Shown here: positions 1 through 6,101 of the stretch, piece after piece
Layout: each line of letters starts with the position of its first letter
Position numbering within the stretch: the stretch's first letter is position 1
Assembly (NCBI RefSeq): GCF_040882075.1
Contig: NZ_JBBEBZ010000036.1
Span: forward strand, 1-6,836
DNA: 6,836 nucleotides
Reading direction: 5' to 3'
DNA from: Nitriliruptor sp040882075
GTDB taxonomy: Bacteria; Actinomycetota; Nitriliruptoria; Nitriliruptorales; Nitriliruptoraceae
The notes under the pieces: model-generated
Databases searched by the model: none
Told to the model about the DNA's origin: nothing
The model's input: only the letters and a program-made list of their open reading frames with translations
Translations under genes and position numbers: made by a program

Positions 1-185
1 GCGGCACCAACGAGAACACCAACGGGCTGCTACGCCAGTACCTGCCCCGCAGCCTGGACTTCGCCACCCTCACCGACCGCCGGCTCGACGCCATCGCCGC
101 CGAGCTCAACGAACGTCCTCGCGAAACCCTCGGCTGGATGACACCATCAGAGAAGTTCAACGAGCTCGTAGCAATGGCCGCCTGA
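1..185 (+). CDS. IS30-family transposase, C-terminal 60 residues (5' part outside window)
   Basis: Reading from base 3, the frame stays open to TGA at 183-185. The peptide begins GTNENTNGLLRQYLPRSL and continues through LDAIAAELNERPRETLGW to MTPSEKF. This is the characteristic C-terminal end of IS30-family DDE transposases, where the NEN segment carries the conserved glutamate and the R-P-R-x-T-L-G-W segment closes the catalytic domain. The protein would catalyse cut-and-paste or circle-type transposition of its own element. Only the last 60 residues are in the window, so it cannot be told whether the full gene is intact. I could not identify a terminal inverted repeat just after the stop, because the other end is not available for comparison. 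It is the only convincing + strand gene and marks a mobile-element boundary next to the sigma-factor/efflux cluster. Confidence 0.9.
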   Translation, partial: GTNENTNGLLRQYLPRSLDFATLTDRRLDAIAAELNERPRETLGWMTPSEKFNELVAMAA

Positions 186-209
186 GCACGGGGGGCGTTA
201 TCGGTCGGT

Positions 210-378
210 CTAGGACTCTACTTCCGGTCGATGTATGAGGGAGACTGCTCGATCGAGCCGCAGGGCCTTCACCGAGCAGCGGAGCCGCACGACGCCGGCA
301 CGGACCAACTGCAGGGTGGCCAGCCAGGTGTCCTCCCCGAGCTCGCCCGCAACGTGTCCCCAGCGACGCCGGGCGCTG
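210..378 (-). pseudogene. Possible 3' remnant of an unrecognised gene
   Basis: On the - strand, the frame ending at TAG (212-210) reads ARRRWGHVAGELGEDTW, then LATLQLVRAGVVRLR and RCSVKALRL, before the stop. The codons in the first two thirds almost all end in G or C, and the peptide looks like a real amphipathic helical segment. No start codon precedes it: going upstream, this frame runs out of phase into the end of the six-cysteine membrane protein gene (stop 381-379). It is therefore most easily read as the truncated 3' end of an older gene. Its stop lies only 25 nt from the IS30 transposase stop, so the last residues may be read-through into the end of the insertion element. I do not recognise the family. 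It could also be a chance open frame. Confidence 0.3.
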
Positions 379-1248
379 TCACGGCCCGGTGTCCGGAGCC
401 GGTTCGACGATGATCGCGCCCCACTCGTCGAAGGAGACCGACGAGCAGGCGCCGTCGCCCGCCGGAGTGGTTGGCGTTGCGATCGGCCACCCGCCGGCCG
501 CGCGTGCCTTTTCGGCTGAGGCGAGCGCGGTCTCGTGGTCGACGCAGCCGTCGGCCCGGAAGGAGATCTCTAGCGCACGCGCAGCGTTTATGTCGGCGAG
601 GTCTCGATCCGAGAGAGTCTCGGTGGTGCGCAGGTGCCCGGCGATGACCTGGGTGGTGCAGTCTCCGCCGCCGAGCAGCACGACGGGGGAGACGGGGGTT
701 CCGTCGTCCCACGAACCGGCCAGGAACGTGTCGTCCGTCGTCGTTCGTCGTTCGTCGAGGGCGTCCTGTCGCAGTTCCGCCGTACACACCTGTGCCTGGT
801 CCGGGTCGGTGTCGGCATCGAGGACGGCGTCGACCCTCCACGTGCATGCCTGCACGATGTCAGCGACGGAGAGCGGTTCGGAGCGAGGACCGTCGGAGGC
901 GTAGGTGCTGGTTGTGCGACCGTCAGGCAGTACGCAGGAAACGGCCTCGGTGCTCAACGCCCCCCGCCACCCTCGCAGGTGTACCCCGGCGACATCGGCG
1001 TCCTGAGCGTCGAGTTCAGCGAGGGCGGCGGGGTCAGGTGAGAACAGGCCGGCAGCTACGGCACCGGTGGCCCCGACCCCGAGGGCGGCGGCCGCAGCCA
1101 GGCCGATGACACGTGTGCGCGGCGGTCGCCGCCGCGCAGCCGTGGCACGTGTGTGGATCGCCCTGGCCGTGGGCGACCAGGGGTCGCGGTCGAGGTCGGC
1201 GGCCGGGTCGAGCCGCTGGACAGCTGCGATGATTCGGTCGTCGGTCAC
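379..1248 (-). CDS. Single-pass membrane protein, candidate anti-sigma factor of the ECF gene upstream
   Basis: This is a 289-residue protein starting at GTG 1248, 11 nt after the sigma stop, so it is co-transcribed and probably translationally coupled. Residues 1-45 form a charged, Arg-rich, cytoplasmic N-terminus (MTDDRIIAAVQRLDP near the start, ARRRPPRTR before the membrane). Residues about 46-69 are one hydrophobic Ala/Gly-rich segment. The remaining 220 residues would lie outside the membrane. All six cysteines (105, 135, 155, 197, 235, 268) are in that outer part, which suggests three disulfides. By position and topology it is a candidate anti-sigma or sensor for the ECF factor: a short inner domain to hold sigma and a large outer domain to sense. 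The N-terminus has no His-x3-Cys-x2-Cys zinc motif, so it is not a ZAS-type anti-sigma. No known domain is recognised in the outer part, and the role is inferred from context. Confidence 0.85.
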   Translation of the reverse strand: MTDDRIIAAVQRLDPAADLDRDPWSPTARAIHTRATAARRRPPRTRVIGLAAAAALGVGATGAVAAGLFSPDPAALAELDAQDADVAGVHLRGWRGALSTEAVSCVLPDGRTTSTYASDGPRSEPLSVADIVQACTWRVDAVLDADTDPDQAQVCTAELRQDALDERRTTTDDTFLAGSWDDGTPVSPVVLLGGGDCTTQVIAGHLRTTETLSDRDLADINAARALEISFRADGCVDHETALASAEKARAAGGWPIATPTTPAGDGACSSVSFDEWGAIIVEPAPDTGP

Positions 1249-1259
1249 GGCTTATCCGT

Positions 1260-1817
1260 TCAGTTGCTGCGTTCGGCGGCGGAGGGAGTCCGGTCCCTGA
1301 GGTCGGCGGGAAGCTGTCGGGCGAGGCGGTCGCGGGCCCGCTGGAGGCGTTTCCACACGGCAGTAATGGAAATATCAAGGATCTCGGCGATCTCGGCGGC
1401 GGCGAGCCCCTCCCAGGCCGTCAGCAACAGCACCTCGCGATCGCGTGCCGACAACTCGGTGATGGCTCGCGCAACCCGGTCATCCGCATCCTCGTTCGCC
1501 GGATCGGTTGGCAGTAGAGGAGGTTCGCTGGCGATCTTTTCCCGGAGCCTTAACCAACGCCGCTGGGTCCTGCGCTGGTTTTGCAGGAGGTTTCGGGCCA
1601 CGCCGAACAGCCACCGTCTGCCGTCTTCGCCGGCGGGCACCGCGTGGATGCGCCGCCAAGCGGTGGCGAACGTCTCGGCCACGAGGTCATCGGCGTCACT
1701 TCTGATTTGGCACCGCCGGACGGCGTAGGCCACAAGGTCGCTGTAGCAGTCATCGAACAGCGCGTTGAATGCGGCACGGGAATCTGCGGTGGCCAACCCG
1801 CCTCCTGATGGGGTCAT
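1260..1817 (-). CDS. ECF-family RNA polymerase sigma factor
   Basis: This is a 185-residue sigma-70-family protein of ECF size, with only regions 2 and 4. Sigma-2 covers about residues 17-86: region 2.2 is DADDLVAETFATAWRR (41-56), and the -10-contacting helix is WLFGVARNLLQNQRR (69-83). A linker rich in Pro and Asp (about 95-113) follows. Sigma-4 covers about 118-165, with ARDREVLLLTAWEGL and a helix-turn-helix ending in DISITAVWKRLQRARDRL. There is no extra C-terminal domain. ATG 1817 is chosen because sigma-2 then begins at a normal distance. A GTG at 1904 would add 29 residues unlike sigma factors and would cover the shared promoter-like motif. No Shine-Dalgarno precedes ATG 1817. The next gene encodes a membrane protein that probably restrains it. 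The ECF subgroup is not assigned. Confidence 0.95.
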   Translation of the reverse strand: MTPSGGGLATADSRAAFNALFDDCYSDLVAYAVRRCQIRSDADDLVAETFATAWRRIHAVPAGEDGRRWLFGVARNLLQNQRRTQRRWLRLREKIASEPPLLPTDPANEDADDRVARAITELSARDREVLLLTAWEGLAAAEIAEILDISITAVWKRLQRARDRLARQLPADLRDRTPSAAERSN

Positions 1818-1823
1818 GTCCGA

Positions 1824-1853
1824 ACATGTCCGGGGGCTGCGGAATCCTGACAC
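1824..1853 (-). promoter_or_regulatory. Putative ECF-type promoter/operator of the sigma gene (copy 1 of shared motif)
   Basis: Read on the - strand, this is GTGTCAGG, a 12-nt spacer, then CCGGACATGT. The same two blocks occur with an 11-nt spacer upstream of the lipoprotein operon. TGTCAGG fits a -35 position and the GGACATGT block a -10 position. Only 6 nt separate the block from ATG 1817, so a transcript starting at the usual distance would be leaderless. The right block is also a near-palindrome, CCGGACATGTTCGG, with 12 of 14 positions symmetric. It could therefore bind a dimeric regulator instead. Confidence 0.55.
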
Positions 1854-1893
1854 CCATCGGTTGCTCGCGGTGTCGCCGCAGCTTGGTCGGCGC

Positions 1894-3066
1894 TCAACCT
1901 GCACGCATCGCCTCCACCGGTTCGAGACGGCTCGCCGACCGAGCGGGGAATATGCCGGCGAGCAGACCCAGAAGAACGCCGGCGCCGGCTGCGGCAGGGA
2001 CGGCGAAGGCCGGCATCACCGGCGACGCCCGCTGCAAGTTTGCAATGACGACGAGTGCGAGGATCCCGACGCTGCTGCCGGCGATGCCGCCGAGGCCGCC
2101 GACCAGCGCGGCTTCGGTGAGGATCTGCAGACGGACGTGACCGGCGGTGGCGCCCATCGCCCGCCGCACGCCGATCTCCCGTCGTCGCTGCAGCACCGAG
2201 ACGAACGTTGCGTTGCCGATCGAGAGCCCGGCGATGACGACTACCGCGGCGGACACGCCGAGCAGAGCGTTGCGGACACCCGATTCTATGCCCACCCGCA
2301 ACGTGTCGGGGTCCGGTGGGGCCGACGCGGTCCATGATCCGGGATCGGTCGGCCCCAACGCTAGGGGCGCGAGGTCGGCGACCTGCTGTGCCGCGCCTGG
2401 CTGGGTGCGAAGGACGATTTCCAGCGTGGCAGGGTCTCGACCGTCGGGGTCGTGGGGGACCAGGACGGTGTCGCGAAGTGACGGGCGTCGGGGCGAGTCC
2501 GAGAGGATGCCGGCGACGAGATGTTGGACGCCCCCGACAGAGATGCTACTGGTCCCGTCCACTGTGACTCCGCCAAGACGGTCGGCGAGCTCGGCGCCGA
2601 CCAGGACCGCGGGGAGCCCGGTCTCCACGAGCCACGGATCGAACGCGCTACCCCGGTCGACGTCAAGCTGGAGGGCCTTGACAGCCCCGTGGTCGATCGA
2701 CGCGGGATCGACGCTGACATGTGTCGGCCTGCCGGTCACGGTGGCGTCGGCGGGTGCGTACTGAGCGAGCACGCCGACGGCCTCGACGCCGGAGATCCGT
2801 GCGGCGCGCGCTAGCTCGGCGGTCGTCGGCCCCCGCTGGTCGGGGCCTGTCGGTGTCAGGAGGACTTCGGTAGCCCGCAGTGCGTCAAACCCTGCGGCAA
2901 CCCGGCGTTCGGCGGTGGCGGTCAGGCCGACGGTCAGCACGAGCAGGGCGATTCCGAGCGTCGTCGCGGCCGCTGACAGCACGGCGGCCCCCGGGCGGGC
3001 CGCGACGGTGCGCCACGCTTCGCGCAGCAGTAGCGAACGCCGGAGGCGGCGGGTTTCGTCGGGCAC
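1894..3066 (-). CDS. ABC transporter permease, FtsX/MacB type
   Basis: This 390-residue permease starts at GTG 3066. It has the four-helix layout of MacB/FtsX permeases: helix 1 at about 27-50, a large outer domain at about 51-262, then three helices at about 267-291, 317-344 and 353-374. Two family signatures are clear: QRRREIGVRRAMGAT (293-307), the cytoplasmic coupling segment after helix 2, and FPARSASRLEPVEAMR (373-388) at the C-terminus. Unlike E. coli MacB, there is no fused ATPase; that is the gene 9 nt upstream. With the ATPase and membrane-fusion protein it would form a type VII ABC (mechanotransmission) complex, which moves antimicrobials, lipids or peptides from the outer face of the membrane rather than importing solutes. 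The substrate is unknown. It is the last gene of the four-gene operon. Confidence 0.93.
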   Translation of the reverse strand: MPDETRRLRRSLLLREAWRTVAARPGAAVLSAAATTLGIALLVLTVGLTATAERRVAAGFDALRATEVLLTPTGPDQRGPTTAELARAARISGVEAVGVLAQYAPADATVTGRPTHVSVDPASIDHGAVKALQLDVDRGSAFDPWLVETGLPAVLVGAELADRLGGVTVDGTSSISVGGVQHLVAGILSDSPRRPSLRDTVLVPHDPDGRDPATLEIVLRTQPGAAQQVADLAPLALGPTDPGSWTASAPPDPDTLRVGIESGVRNALLGVSAAVVVIAGLSIGNATFVSVLQRRREIGVRRAMGATAGHVRLQILTEAALVGGLGGIAGSSVGILALVVIANLQRASPVMPAFAVPAAAGAGVLLGLLAGIFPARSASRLEPVEAMRAG

Positions 3067-3071
3067 GGCTG

Positions 3072-3077
3072 CTCCTC
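3072..3077 (-). promoter_or_regulatory. Shine-Dalgarno of the permease gene
   Basis: GAGGAG on the - strand lies 5 nt before the permease GTG (3066-3064) and overlaps the TGA stop of the ATPase gene (3078-3076). It is the clearest ribosome-binding site in the window. It supports the GTG start and tight coupling of ATPase and permease synthesis. Confidence 0.7.
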
Positions 3078-3753
3078 AGGAGTATGCGGGGCTGACGACG
3101 CCGTCGCGGATGGTCACGGTCCGGTCGGCACGCTCGGCCAGTCGCAGGTCGTGCGTGACGACGATCAGGGTCATCCCGTCGGAGTGGAGCCGCTCGAGCA
3201 GCCCCATGCACTCCGCCGAGGTTGCCTCGTCGAGGTTGCCGGTTGGTTCGTCGCACAGCAGGATCGAGGGGCGTTTAGCGACCGCACGGGCGATCGCGAC
3301 GCGCTGTTGTTCACCACCCGACAGCGTCCGGGCCTGTGCCAGGGTCCGGTGGCTCAGGCCCACGTAGTCGAGCAGTTCCTCGACCCGCTGGTCCCACTGT
3401 CGTCTCGGGACACCCGCGTACAGCAGCCCGAGCGCAACATTGTCGGCCACCGACCGTTCGTGCAGGAGGTTGAACTGCTGGAAGACGAACCCGATGGAGG
3501 TCGCCCGCAGCTCGGCGCGGGCGTCGGCCGTCAGGGCTGTCGCGTCCCGACCGTCGATCTCGTACGCGCCAGTCTGGAAGGTGTCCATCAGGCCGAGGAT
3601 GTTCAACAGCGTGCTCTTGCCCGACCCCGACACCCCGACGACCGACAGGTAGCCGTTGGTGGGCACCGCCACGTCGATGTTTCGCAGCACGGCAGTGTCG
3701 TCGTAGCTCTTGCTGACGCTCCGCAACCGCACCGACCAGCGCTGGTCACCCAC
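3076..3753 (-). CDS. ABC transporter ATP-binding protein, MacB/LolD type
   Basis: With the GTG start at 3753 this is a 225-residue nucleotide-binding subunit, the usual size for stand-alone MacB/LolD-type ATPases. All motifs are intact: Walker A GVSGSGKST (40-48), Q-loop in FVFQQFNLL (about 92), signature LSGGEQQR (144-151), Walker B ILLCDEPTGNLD (164-175) with catalytic Glu 169, and switch His 201 in VVTHD. The FVFQQFNLL and DEPTGNLD forms are typical of the family that works with FtsX-like permeases. The start is not certain. GTG 3753 gives an N-terminus VGDQRWSVRLRSVSKSY that matches the family, but an in-frame GTG at 3774 is also possible. The gene overlaps the end of the membrane-fusion gene by 8 nt. 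The protein hydrolyses ATP on the inner face of the membrane to drive the permease encoded next. Confidence 0.95.
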   Translation of the reverse strand: MGDQRWSVRLRSVSKSYDDTAVLRNIDVAVPTNGYLSVVGVSGSGKSTLLNILGLMDTFQTGAYEIDGRDATALTADARAELRATSIGFVFQQFNLLHERSVADNVALGLLYAGVPRRQWDQRVEELLDYVGLSHRTLAQARTLSGGEQQRVAIARAVAKRPSILLCDEPTGNLDEATSAECMGLLERLHSDGMTLIVVTHDLRLAERADRTVTIRDGVVSPAYS

Positions 3754-5119
3754 TTCCGAGCACCACCATGTCACCGGGGTCGAGCCGGTCCTGCCCCGTG
3801 GGAACGACCGCGACGCGGTCGTCGACGGCCATGCCGGTCTCGACACCCACCCGCCGCGTCTGGACCGCTGCCGGCGCGACCGTCGGCTCGGCGGCCCCGG
3901 TGTCGCCATCGGCCACGTGCACGTAGGTCCGGCCCTCGGCGTCGCTGTTGATCGCGGTGAGGGGCACGGTCAGCACCTCGCCGTCCGACGTACCGAGCTC
4001 GGCACGCAACGCGACGTTCGTGCCCGGCTGCGGCACGTCCTCGCTGGTGGTGAACTCCGACCAGACGATCGTGGTGGTCCGGTCCCCGGTGGGTGCCTCG
4101 ACCTGACGGACGACGAGATCGTGGGCAGGGCCGGTGTCATCCGGGATGGTCAGAGCAGTGCCGGCCTCAATCGTCGGTACAGCCTCGTCCTCTGACCACT
4201 CGCTGCGGACCACCAGGTCCGCGCTGGCCAGCAGGATATGGTCCTGTCCTGCGCCGTCGCCGTCGCCCTGGGTGGTGCCGAGGTAGTCGCCGACGGCGAC
4301 CGAGACCGCCGCGACCTGCCGCGGCAGCGACGGCACGACCAGGACCATCTCGGGTGCGATGGTCGGGGAGGCCTCACGCCGTGCAGAAGAGACCGTGTCG
4401 CGTGCGGCTTCGAACGCGCGTTCGGCAGTGGCGACCTGCCGACGGGCGTCGGTCGCCGGGTCGGAGCGTTCGAGGACGTCCAGGGCGTCCCGGGCGGCAT
4501 CGACCTGTTCCTCGGCCTCGACCAGTCCCCGACGGGCCGAGGCGAGCGCGGTCTGCTGCTCGTCGCTGACAGTCGCCGAAAGGTCGAAACCAACACGGCC
4601 GAACGCTTCGGCCGCCGCGTCGGCGGTCCCGGGCCCGAAGGTGCCGTCGGCTGTGGCCTCGGCGAGGAGCCCGGCGTCGACCAGGCAGTCCTGCAACACG
4701 CGGACGTCCGGGCCCTCGTCTCCCGGCCGCAGCTCTCGGTAGAGGGGGAACGGGCCGGGGCACGCGATACGGGGGACGCCGTCGACGGAGGCGACCGCCT
4801 GCGCGGCCCGGACCTCGTCGCCCGGCGAGACCTGCAGCGACGTCACGACGCCGGCGGCCTCGCCGCCGCTGCGCAGCTGCACGGGCAGCGAGTCGGCGAG
4901 CTGCACGTCGCCGCGGAAGGTGACGGCATCCACCAGCGCCTCGCGCGTCACCGGGGCGATGATTACCGACTCGGGCGGCGGGGTCGCGTCGGCGACGTCC
5001 TGCGCCGGCGTCGACACCTGCCCACCTAGGACGAACGCCGTGCCGGCGAGGGCGGTGAGCCCGGCCAGGGCAGCCAGGATCCTTCGAGCCCCGCGGGAGT
5101 GCGGCTCAGTCCCGCTCAC
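3746..5119 (-). CDS. MacA-like membrane-fusion (periplasmic adaptor) protein with peptidoglycan-binding domain
   Basis: This 457-residue protein starts at GTG 5119; the GTGA overlaps the lipoprotein stop (TGA 5118-5116). Residues 13-33 form an N-terminal membrane anchor preceded by Arg residues. A biotinyl/lipoyl-type half, GVVTSLQVSPGDEVRAAQA (90-108), follows. Next comes a PG_binding_1-like domain at about 126-173 (RPGDEGPDVRVLQDCLVDAG, then DGTFGPGTADA). Residues 184-249 are Ala/Glu/Arg-rich and heptad-like, fitting an alpha-helical hairpin. The beta-barrel and membrane-proximal parts follow, with VPLTAINSDAEGRTYV (385-400) and RRVGVETGM (422-430). This is the HlyD/MacA adaptor plan as found in Gram-positives, where there is no outer-membrane partner; the extra domain may fix the complex to the cell wall. 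The frame is open further upstream to 5464, but that stretch is antisense-free overlap inside the lipoprotein gene and has no adaptor features. Confidence 0.93.
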   Translation of the reverse strand: MSGTEPHSRGARRILAALAGLTALAGTAFVLGGQVSTPAQDVADATPPPESVIIAPVTREALVDAVTFRGDVQLADSLPVQLRSGGEAAGVVTSLQVSPGDEVRAAQAVASVDGVPRIACPGPFPLYRELRPGDEGPDVRVLQDCLVDAGLLAEATADGTFGPGTADAAAEAFGRVGFDLSATVSDEQQTALASARRGLVEAEEQVDAARDALDVLERSDPATDARRQVATAERAFEAARDTVSSARREASPTIAPEMVLVVPSLPRQVAAVSVAVGDYLGTTQGDGDGAGQDHILLASADLVVRSEWSEDEAVPTIEAGTALTIPDDTGPAHDLVVRQVEAPTGDRTTTIVWSEFTTSEDVPQPGTNVALRAELGTSDGEVLTVPLTAINSDAEGRTYVHVADGDTGAAEPTVAPAAVQTRRVGVETGMAVDDRVAVVPTGQDRLDPGDMVVLGSG

Positions 5120-6054
5120 AGGCCGAGATCCCGCAACGCTGCCCGGAGGTCGGTCTCGGCTTCCGTGAAGGCCGCGAAGTTGTTCTCCGCGAAGTTGGCA
5201 CGCGCATCGAGTCTGACCTCGTCGCGGACGCGCAGGAGCGGTTCCATGCACCGGACGTAGATGTCGGCGTGCGAGCGAGCGAGGTGTTCCGCCTCGTCGC
5301 GGTCGGCGGCTCGGCTCTCGATCCCGGTGGTCGCTGCCAGGAACCCTTCCTCGGTGGTCACGTCGCTGAATCCGTCCTGTCGGACGCAGTCGACGAACTG
5401 CGACCGTGCGTCCTCGACGGCCGGCGACCCGTCGACCTGCGAGGACCGCATCAGGTCGTACCACTGTTCTGTGATTGCGTCGTGCTCGACGCGGAACTCG
5501 TCAATCGGGAGTCGTTGCGTCGTCTCTAGTTCGCGCTGGCACTCGCCGGCGGCGGTGTTGAGCTGCTCCCATTCGGCGTCCGAGATGTCGCTGTCGGAGA
5601 GCGCGGTGAACGGGTCTTCGGCCCGGGTGACCAGCCTGTCCCACTCCGAGCCCACGACGTCCACCGGTGGGCCGGCCAGGCCATACTTGTCGATCGCCTG
5701 TAGGTCGGGGAAATCGGCGTACCGCGGTGTGGCGTCCAGGGGCCGCTGTGTGACGAAGCCAACCGAGAACCCCTGTTCGGCTACGCACTGCTCCATGGCG
5801 GTGGCGAAGGCCCGTTCGCTGGTGCGGTCGACGACAGCAACCGCACGAAGGTCCGCTGCCGTGGCAGGAGCGAGCAGGGAGACCGCCAGTTCACCGGCGG
5901 GCGCTACGTCCTCCGCCGCGGCGTCGGCCCTCGCGGCCGACGGTTCCGCGGTGCCTGCCTGAGCTTGGTCGCCGTCACCGAGCGTCGCTGACTGTGAACA
6001 TCCCACCAGCAAGGCCGCGAGTACGAAGAGGAGCGTGCTGTGTCTCGTGAACAT
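5116..6054 (-). CDS. Sec lipoprotein with two cysteine-containing repeats, first gene of the efflux operon
   Basis: This 312-residue protein starts at ATG 6054. The N-terminus MFTRHSTLLFVLAALLVGCS is a lipoprotein signal peptide with lipobox LVGC; Cys 19 would be lipidated and the protein anchored outside. A Ser/Ala/Asp-rich linker (about 20-60) follows. The body is acidic and helical, with four cysteines (90, 172, 223, 269). Two of them sit in matching contexts, CVAEQGFS (90-97) and CVRQDGFS (223-230), each followed by a second cysteine, which suggests an internal duplication with a disulfide in each unit. ATG 6090 would add 12 residues before the signal peptide and lacks a ribosome-binding site; before ATG 6054 there is a weak GAGG at a 9-nt spacing. 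The stop overlaps the adaptor start by 4 nt, so it probably works with the transporter, perhaps as substrate-binding or sensing partner. I do not recognise a named family. Confidence 0.88.
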   Translation of the reverse strand: MFTRHSTLLFVLAALLVGCSQSATLGDGDQAQAGTAEPSAARADAAAEDVAPAGELAVSLLAPATAADLRAVAVVDRTSERAFATAMEQCVAEQGFSVGFVTQRPLDATPRYADFPDLQAIDKYGLAGPPVDVVGSEWDRLVTRAEDPFTALSDSDISDAEWEQLNTAAGECQRELETTQRLPIDEFRVEHDAITEQWYDLMRSSQVDGSPAVEDARSQFVDCVRQDGFSDVTTEEGFLAATTGIESRAADRDEAEHLARSHADIYVRCMEPLLRVRDEVRLDARANFAENNFAAFTEAETDLRAALRDLGL

Positions 6055-6101
6055 CGTTGGGGGCCTCGGGTCGCACCGGTGTGTAACCATGCAAAGTTGT
6101 T

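Noticed and set aside
727..757. TCGT-rich microrepeat
   Set aside because: It encodes a charged Asp/Glu/Arg/Thr stretch of the membrane protein in frame; simple codon repetition, not an independent element.
1857..1893. Terminator between permease and sigma genes
   Set aside because: Only a 4-bp GCGG/CCGC stem is visible, without a T run; read-through from the operon into the sigma gene cannot be excluded.
1765..2337. Long + strand open frame opposite the permease
   Set aside because: The - strand frame encodes clear FtsX/MacB permease signatures; in high-GC DNA the opposite strand is often open by chance.
3151..3951. Long + strand open frame opposite the ATPase
   Set aside because: All ABC motifs are on the - strand; the + peptide has no recognisable features.
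4238..5029. Long + strand open frame opposite the membrane-fusion gene
   Set aside because: The - strand carries lipoyl and PG-binding features; the + frame is a shadow.
5120..5464. N-terminal extension of the membrane-fusion frame
   Set aside because: This part is an Arg/Pro/Gly-rich shadow inside the lipoprotein gene; the membrane anchor starts soon after GTG 5119.
6055..6090. Earlier ATG (6090) for the lipoprotein
   Set aside because: It would put 12 extra residues before a normal signal peptide and has no ribosome-binding site.
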